From assembly GCA_032622095.1 (NCBI GenBank), contig CP136066.1, positions 104,923,319-104,987,318 on the forward strand: 64,000 nucleotides of DNA, given 5' to 3'. The notes below the pieces were generated by a model, which had not been told where the DNA came from, searched no databases, and saw only the letters and a list, made by a program, of their open reading frames with translations. Source of the DNA: Siphonodentalium dalli (Eukaryota; Mollusca; Scaphopoda; Gadilida; Siphonodentaliidae). Position 1 is the stretch's first letter; every line of letters starts with the position of its first letter. The position numbers and the translations under genes were made by a program. Below, one piece after another: positions 57,410 through 64,000 of the stretch.

Positions 57410-57720
57410 TTCTAAAACCGTAGCCAGCTACTGCGGTGGTAAATTAGCTATATATATTGAGGTAAATTATCCTAGTAGAATTACTCTAGTAGAACCAACT
57501 CATACTTACTTGCATCCCGGTAAAATACATTGGTGAATCACATGGATGAATTATTTCACTGGAGAAAAATACATGGTTTTGTCTACATGTGTGCGTATAT
57601 TATGGAGACGATTCAATAGACAAATTTTACCAGAGCAACACCTGGTAAAATTACATCATTTTACATATTCCAATTACCACGGTAAATACCACGGTGTATT
57701 TACATGGTTTTTATAAGGCT
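57410..57720. other. No gene; repeated GGTAAA motifs
   Basis: GGTAAATTA, GGTAAAATACA, TGGTAAAATTACA, CGGTAAATACC and CCACGGTGTATTTAC recur through 300 bp. No frame of interest. Confidence 0.5.
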
Positions 57721-57879
57721 TCTTCCATAAAATGAGATCAGTTTTCTGCGAGCAACAATAATAGTGTCTTGGAAACTATATATCACATGTCAATCACACA
57801 TCCAGTTAAGATTTCAGTTGCAGAGAAACTTCAGTTTCTTTATTTCCATTGGGAAGACAATTAAGGGGGACACTTAAGG

Positions 57880-58152
57880 GGGGGGTCTGCTTGAACGGGG
57901 ATTTCCATGCTAATCTGTGGAGCAAAAGTTATGTATGAAGCAGTTATGGAATTACTTAACATGACCTATATACATTTGAATAATCGATATCAAATTCAAA
58001 TATAAATACAACATTATAATGGAACAAGTTCCAAGCGGACCCACCAGATAAATACCAATTGTTTTCAATACCACAAAATCACACTCAGAAGTATGTGCAA
58101 CTCTGTAAATTTTGCTCCGCAGATTTGCATGGAAATCCCCATTCAAAATTGT
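57880..58152. mobile_element. About 270-bp inverted-repeat element
   Basis: GGGGATTTCCATGCTAATCT with GTGGAGCAAAAGTT (57897-57932) pairs with AAATTTTGCTCCGCAGATTT and GCATGGAAATCCCC (58107-58141). Non-coding interior. Confidence 0.75.
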
Positions 58153-59049
58153 TTAGAAACTAGTTCCCGCATAATTATGTGATTTCTGGAAGAGTGTCCG
58201 ACACCCGCATTATACGAGTTACTTATTCCGGAAAACATCACAAATTAAAAGGAAGGCCTTACGTTCTATACAACGATACAATGCTTTCGGTTCCTATAAA
58301 CGAGGGCGAGACATCATTATGGCTATGAATACTTACATCGGTCGGGCACCCTCCGATAAAGTGAACAAGAAAACCAATGTCAGAAATGGTAACGCGCTCA
58401 AGATAATATATTATATACCCATGATTGTAATTATAGAATATAAAATATATTGGTTTCACGAATGACCAACTCATAATTCCGTTAAAATAACTAATCCATC
58501 AAATTATTACAACAACTATATACGGCTTATCACTGAAGGTTTCTCGTGAATCTCACCACAATTCCCAACAACACCCTTTTACCGGACTCGGCCTCCGGGT
58601 CGCAGTTCGACTTTTAATCCGTCCCAAAAATTCCCATTTCTATAAATAAAACGCCCTGGCCCATGTATACCAAGAATCAGCGAAACATTATACACGCAGA
58701 GCGCGAAATAATTGAAGTCACTTAGTGGGCATATATCCTAAATTGTGTTCCCTAAATATGACGCCGGTTGCGATATATTCCTTACACACTAATGGGGTCG
58801 ACCGAACATCTGCTCACAGGAAACTGGGCTATATAAGGAAAGTAGTAAATTTTATATTCACGATACGTGCGCAATGTTTTCAGGCAGTACGATGGGGTCG
58901 AAGTAATTTGTGTTGTTGATGATAATCGTTTTATCGACATGAAGTTGAAGACATAGTATATATGTGCTTACTTCACTACTTCAAACTGATAGTTTACGAC
59001 TCAGTCACCCATGGGTCTGAAGAATGCGTCATCTATTATACATTGTTGA

Positions 59050-59200
59050 ACTTATGTCTGTCTGTCTGAATGTTTGTCTGTCTGTTATAGACTCGAAAAC
59101 TGCTCGACCGATCCCACTTAAATTCGGTATGTAGGCCTACTTTGATCCAGGGGAAAATATGGGCGGGTCCATTTTCACGTGCGACGCTTTTTATTGTCAG
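59050..59200 (+). repeat. Helitron-like 5' fragment related to 29.5-30.1 kb
   Basis: CTGTCTGTCTG runs, GACTCGAAAACTGCTCGACC, TAGGCCTACTTTGATCC and ATGGGCGGGTCCATTTTCAC are the reverse complement of unit 1 of the array. No 3' CTAG hairpin here. Confidence 0.75.
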
Positions 59201-59349
59201 ATAATTTCCACAAATGAAAATAGATATCTTGATTCGGGGGAACTAAGGGGCAATTTCACGTATTGTTGTTGTGTCATAGTGAAACAAAATGAACGGACGG
59301 ACAAACTAAAAACGTAATACGCCCCGTGGCGGGCGTATACAAATCGGTC

Positions 59350-59491
59350 TGGTCGCCACATAAAGAAACCATCATCATCATCATCGTCATCAACATCATC
59401 GTCATCATCATCATCATCATCAGCATCATCGTCATCATCAGGGACGAAAAGTCGAAAGACTTGTCCTGAAGTATTGATGATGATGATGATG

Positions 59492-59526
<35 letters not shown>

Positions 59527-59560
59527 TATCATGGAACAAGTCTCTAGACATTTCGTTCCA
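59350..59560. repeat. ATC/GAT microsatellite in an inverted context
   Basis: CATCATCATCGTCATCA-type repeats are followed by GGGACGAAAAGTCGAAAGAC, GATGATGATGATGATG meeting ATCATCATCATC, then GGAACAAGTCTCTAGACATT TCGTTCC. GACGAAAAGTC...ACTTGTCC and GGAACAAGTC...TTTCGTTCC are inverted arms ending in the microsatellite. Confidence 0.85.
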
Positions 59561-60329
59561 GTACCAATGCAAATCATAGAAATATACATACTGTCACAAA
59601 AAACAGTCACTCGGTGTTGCGCGGATATAGTTATGCCATATTAGCGTCATCGAAATCTTAGCGCTTATTGTGGATGAATGAATCCATGGCCATCACATAT
59701 TTCCACCAACTATGTTCGAGCTGTGCATAATTATTCCCTATACAGTAACTATTCTGTTTGCTGATGTTGTTTACCGATATAATAACTCACAACGCCGGTT
59801 ACTATGTAAACTACATAGACATGGTATAATTTCTACTAAGCACGCATCTTGTCTCGCGTCTCAAGTTCCAGAAGGTCAGACGACTGGGTCACTTTATATA
59901 GGCAAAACGCTTCATCTAAATTTGGTTCGTTTCACTCCAAGCACTTTCGGGGTATAGCAATGTTAGCTATGGAAAGAAAGCTGGGTCTTTAATTGGAACC
60001 ATCACCAATAGATTGGTATATGGCGACGCCAAATACGTGCCGTTTTTAGAATACTTGGATGAGTCCTCGGCGGATAACTTATTGTCAAGCGCGACTAAAG
60101 CCCCTTTGATAAGGAGTCCAGTCGGTGATGAAATTGCCTCGTGCTGCTGAATTTATTTGGAAGGAGATGTCGAATTCAATAATTTGTTTATTATCTTCAC
60201 CTAAATATTGCATGTAGGTACATAGATGGTGGTGACGTATTTACAATAATTGTAAAAATAGTTCTTCCTCTCAATCAATTAAATAGCTCTCTTGAACGTA
60301 ACACTGAAATCCAAATTTATTTGCCATTT

Positions 60330-60727
60330 TTTGCGACCCCCAGATGACATTATATAAAATGTATGCCATATTATATACCATTTGAAAGAGGAAGCTCCAA
60401 CGCATTGTATTATCAACTAATCCGGTGTAATAAACTGTGAACATGTTTTTGTTTTCTTGTTTTCTGTGCTTAAGTTTCATCTGAATTTTCATTTAAGTCT
60501 ATCATTTTCAATGGAAATGGAATAACTATCTATCTTAGTTTGAATTCTGTAGCATTCTGGGAGCGAGACTGGAAAAATGTTTCCATGATTTCAGCTATTT
60601 TCTATTCCTTCTGCGACACAGATGTTCCAAATGGTGATGAATTATAGTATTTTAATCATATTTTATGTCATATCAAGGCACTGTAAAAAAAATAATCGGT
60701 GACTCGAAAATGTATTGGGCCTTTAAT
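60330..60727. mobile_element. AGGCCCACTTAATTTTC-family MITE, copy 2 (diverged)
   Basis: ATATACCATTTGAAAGAGGA, AGCTCC and TTGTATTATCAACTAATCCG on the left, GACTCGAAAATGTATTGGGC and CT at the right before TTAA (60724-60727). Interior parts match 54660-54780 in reverse. Confidence 0.65.
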
Positions 60728-60969
60728 CGCTTTGAATTCCCAACAACACCGAATTCGAAAATTTGATGAGTCGCCATCCGAGTCACAGTCTATTACTGAC
60801 GCCGATTCACAGGTGCCACAACCTAATGGTATGGCCCCAGAACGCGGCGGGAGTTAATTTGGATTAAATTTATCCCCTATATATTGCCAATTTCTAGCTT
60901 CAGCGAAATATGTATTATGCATACTACCAGTATATAACTATGTGTATCTTCCTGTTTCTATATTAATCA

Positions 60970-60991
60970 CCCCCCCCCCCCCCCCCCCCCG
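60970..60991. repeat. C22 homopolymer
   Basis: An uninterrupted run of about 22 C at the left end of the 60.97-63.29 kb element, in place of the CACCCC of the right end. Confidence 0.95.
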
Positions 60992-61777
60992 TGTACGTGG
61001 TATCGCCAAACCCGAAGGTATCGCCATACCAGACAGAATGGGAAAGTCATTTTATACGATATGGGAATATGTTTGTTTCTCATCGTAAAAAACAGACAAC
61101 GAACAACGTATACATGTATTTACCCACCCGCTGTCAGTCAGTTCTCCAACATCAAACCATTTAATAATTTTTTGCGAATTTTTTCAATAGTGTTTTTGCT
61201 TTTGCTCACTCAAATTTTCGAGAACATCCATCCACTAGTATAGTTCTTGGCCTTCCACGCTGCCAAAACAAATGTCGGTATATAGCTGAATCTGTTAACG
61301 AAGCATAGGATTGAACAGAATTTAAAAAATCAGTGTCATTCTCAATATGCGCGCGATATTGAGGGACCACTGTCGGTCCAGATAGATGTCAAAGACGCGG
61401 ACCAAGATCTCACTAAAACCGGATCTTCAGTGCAGTAAATATGCGTAGCACTTAAGGAGTTCTGATGAGTTTTCGCGTGTTTTTATGTGTAATTCAGACT
61501 GATCAATTGAACTGCAAATGTCATCTGAAATATGAATCCATAACATGTTCGAAATATTGTATACATATCTATTATATATGAATGGATTTTAATTGAAATT
61601 AATTGAACATCCATCTCAGCGTTCAAATTTGCGATTTCAAAAAGGTGAATGAATGATTACGTGATGCCTTGATCACACGCACGTGAATGCTGTCGTTCGT
61701 ATTCATGCAGCTAACCGGATATTCGTTTAGTATTAACATACCTGGGGTTTGTATATAGGCCCCACATGCAGGACGAA

Positions 61778-61957
61778 ATGAAGTATCAACGATTTGTTAT
61801 GATCATGTTATTTTTACAGACTTTTACTGCTTCGTCCCCACTCGAATATAGACCGTTACACGATAAAGAAACCGAATCATCTTGTCGAATATGCAGCTAT
61901 CGTATAGCTACAAATTATACAATGTCTGGCTTTTTCAAGAGTCATCAGATAATATTG
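61778..61957 (+). CDS. Short signal-peptide-like ORF with TATA-like box
   Basis: ATG 61778 (MKYQRFVMIMLFLQTFTASS) starts a 60-codon frame with a clear N-region, hydrophobic core and Ala-Ser-Ser cleavage zone. A mature part with two Cys (SSCRICSYR) follows, ending at 61957. TATATAGG lies at 61752. It is inside the 60.97-63.29 kb inverted-repeat interval. No family recognised; could be a small secreted peptide or chance. Confidence 0.25.
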
Positions 61958-63299
61958 TGACGATTCTATTTTAACCATAAACGTCCATACATATATGATC
62001 ACAAAGTATTATGTGTGGCACACTTGTGCGCCTACTCATCTCGATGTCGATGGGCCTGTCACCTCTTTATTGTGTCTATGTAACACTATGGTCACTATAT
62101 ATATGGTCAGCATGGGGTTACCAAGCTACAGCTGCATGCAACACCAAGTATAAACAAAATCAGACTCAGAATTTATTCTCCAATCGCCGGACGTGTTCGG
62201 TATGACACAGTATAAATATTAATTCACAATACCGGTACATACATATATATTCGTGGCACATACAAACAATATAGATCAGAAATCGTGTACACGTGCACAT
62301 GGGGTGGGTGTGTTGTGGGTTTGGTTTGTTGTGGTGGGGTTTACGCTTTTTTAGATAATTTAAATAATTTCCGCCAAATTTGTGAACTGAAATGGTAATC
62401 AGATGAAAAAATCTAAAATTTGGGGTTGTCATATCCAAAAGTTGGAAGAACCCGTTGTAAACTCGATGAAAACTCGAACCTAACAGGGGTGCAAATAGAA
62501 GTTCCTGAAAGGGGGGTGCATTAGAAACTCTAGGTGAACACCCCCAACAGGTACCCTCTAGCCACGTCCCTGCTAACTCATGATTTACACTGATTTAATG
62601 TTTCCATTTGTTGTACAATTCCGGGCCTATATATTATCGAATACCACATAACAGCCTATACTATGATATGACATTAGAACATAAAACACAAACAAACATA
62701 CACGTTTTCGCCCTTGCACATGCACCCTCACCCTAAAGATGGTCCATGTGCCGGCCTGTCCGAATGATAATGGTGATATTTCCAAGCAAAACGGTCAAAA
62801 TGTGAAGTATATCATCCGCATCTTTGATATCCCGAATCCGGTTTGGCGACATCTCATCGCAGGATCGATCCGCGGCTTTGACGCCCCGAAATGTGGTATA
62901 GGTACCTATACACTTTGTCGCGGATAGTATTTTTGCGAACCGCTCTGTATAGGCTAGAGAATTTTATAGTTAATTAAACATATATTTTTCTATTGATACA
63001 CGCATTATCCGCCGCCAATGAACTATATACCAAACGTCAAAAATTGTCTACTATTTATGATAAAATCGGAAATGAGCCGGAATTTAGATTAAATTTATCG
63101 GCGTGAGAGCAAGCTATGATCGCTATCCCATTGAGGGAACATTCCTCTTTACGAAATTTTGTTTTGTATAGTGGATATCACCATTCAACTGGGAGATTCA
63201 TCCGAGGGAAGACATATTCATTTATCAAAACCGCATGGTCTGGTTTGCCGATACCTTTGGGGTTGGCGATACCACATACACGGGGTGTTAATTGACATA

Positions 63300-64000
63300 G
63301 CATGTTTATGTAATGTATTAATTGTATATGTGTTATAAATACACATGTGTTAAGTGATAATATGGTCACGATGGACATAATATCATTAGTACAGACTGCA
63401 ATTTGTCGTGAATCAAGGAACATGGTCCAGTTCTGACGCCCGCTGCTAATGACAGATCCTGTTGTTACTCCCTTGTCGATATTTTTCCACGTCGCCGATC
63501 ACAGCATATATTAATTAATCCGTAATTGTATTGTTTGTCTTGTGTTCCATCCCAAGCATGTGCGGCATGGGTCACGTTTCGTATCTTTAAATTAATTGAG
63601 ACGCCGGTCGACTTCCTATCCCCCACCCATCAATTAAATTGACACGCGTGATGGCCTTGCGATTTCACTCGGAACCGTGCGTCACTGCATGGCCATCAGT
63701 TTATGGGACTATATTGTGATGGGGGAAAAGGCATGTTCGCCAGTGGCCTTGATTCTTTTCATTCCGCGACAGACATTTTTAATAATATAGCTGTTGTTCC
63801 AACTACATGGTACTATAACTCATGGTGAACATGTCATACTGAATCACGCTCCAATTAATGACTATTGTGTTGTGGGGAGCGGAGGCCCATCTAAGATTCA
63901 AGAACTTGTCCTCCAACCCCGCAGTCTCTAGCTGTATATATTAAAATATGTTTAAACCAAAATAATCATTTTAGTTTTTCCCACGCATGTAGGGTCTCCC
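63300..64000. other. No gene recognised
   Basis: Unique AT-rich sequence without repeats or frames of note to the window edge. Confidence 0.4.

Larger units (their letters stand above)
60966..63290. mobile_element. Possible 2.3-kb TTAA-flanked element
   Basis: Left: TTAAT, C-tract, GTGTACGTGGTATCGCCAAA and AAGGTATCGCCATACCAGAC (60964-61035). Right: GTCTGGTTTGCCGATACCTT, GGTTGGCGATACCACATACA and CGGGGTG before TTAA (63239-63293). The ends are inverted for about 60 bp. No transposase between them; interior ORFs are short. Confidence 0.55.

Noticed and set aside
59197-59610. 137-codon Asp/Met/Ile-rich ORF
   Set aside because: Translation of ATC/GAT repeats; no flanking coding signal.
44413-64000. 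Second globin exon
   Set aside because: I looked for CD Phe and E7/F8 His contexts in all frames listed and found none convincing.

Overview
The window reads as animal nuclear DNA. It is AT-rich, has no operon-like gene packing, and is crowded with eukaryotic transposable elements: an R4/Dong-type LINE, CR1/jockey-like LINE fragments, a hAT transposase, Helitron-like arrays, and TTAA- and TA-flanked MITEs. The one convincing host coding exon is the first coding exon of a globin at 44237-44412, which ends in a phase-2 splice donor at the classical B12.2 globin intron position. The mix suggests a marine invertebrate, perhaps a lophotrochozoan. That is an inference; no species marker is visible.

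Layout. 1-1140 is a 22-bp minisatellite, followed by a LINE endonuclease fragment. 1.7-9.6 kb holds a 630-bp TA-flanked MITE, two LINE C-terminal fragments and a 480-bp TTAA-flanked fold-back element. 9620-11731 is a TA-flanked element with roughly 500-bp terminal inverted repeats. It carries a broken gene for a FEN/PIN-like nuclease-type protein with a C-terminal CXC cysteine cluster, the most unusual gene here. 14.6-19.5 kb has a possible signal-peptide exon, a hairpin MITE, a near-intact R4/Dong-type LINE lying exactly between two TAA tracts, and a possible terminal exon. 22.5-24.2 kb is a decayed hAT transposase (minus strand) and 25.3-26.3 kb a decayed LINE reverse transcriptase (minus strand). 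29.5-34.2 kb is a head-to-tail array of Helitron-like units containing a perfect 215-bp palindrome. 37-38 kb is a duplicated repeat. 43.1-45.0 kb holds a MITE, the globin exon and nested palindromes in its presumed first intron. 45-64 kb is mostly MITEs, inverted repeats and short tandem repeats, plus a few short signal-peptide-like ORFs.

The genes do not form a pathway. The window is a repeat-dominated stretch around one globin 5' end, with non-autonomous DNA elements nested in one another. Most ORFs of 60-150 codons overlap repeats or look like chance ORFs and are left out. Homology statements rest on motif recognition only; no database search was run.
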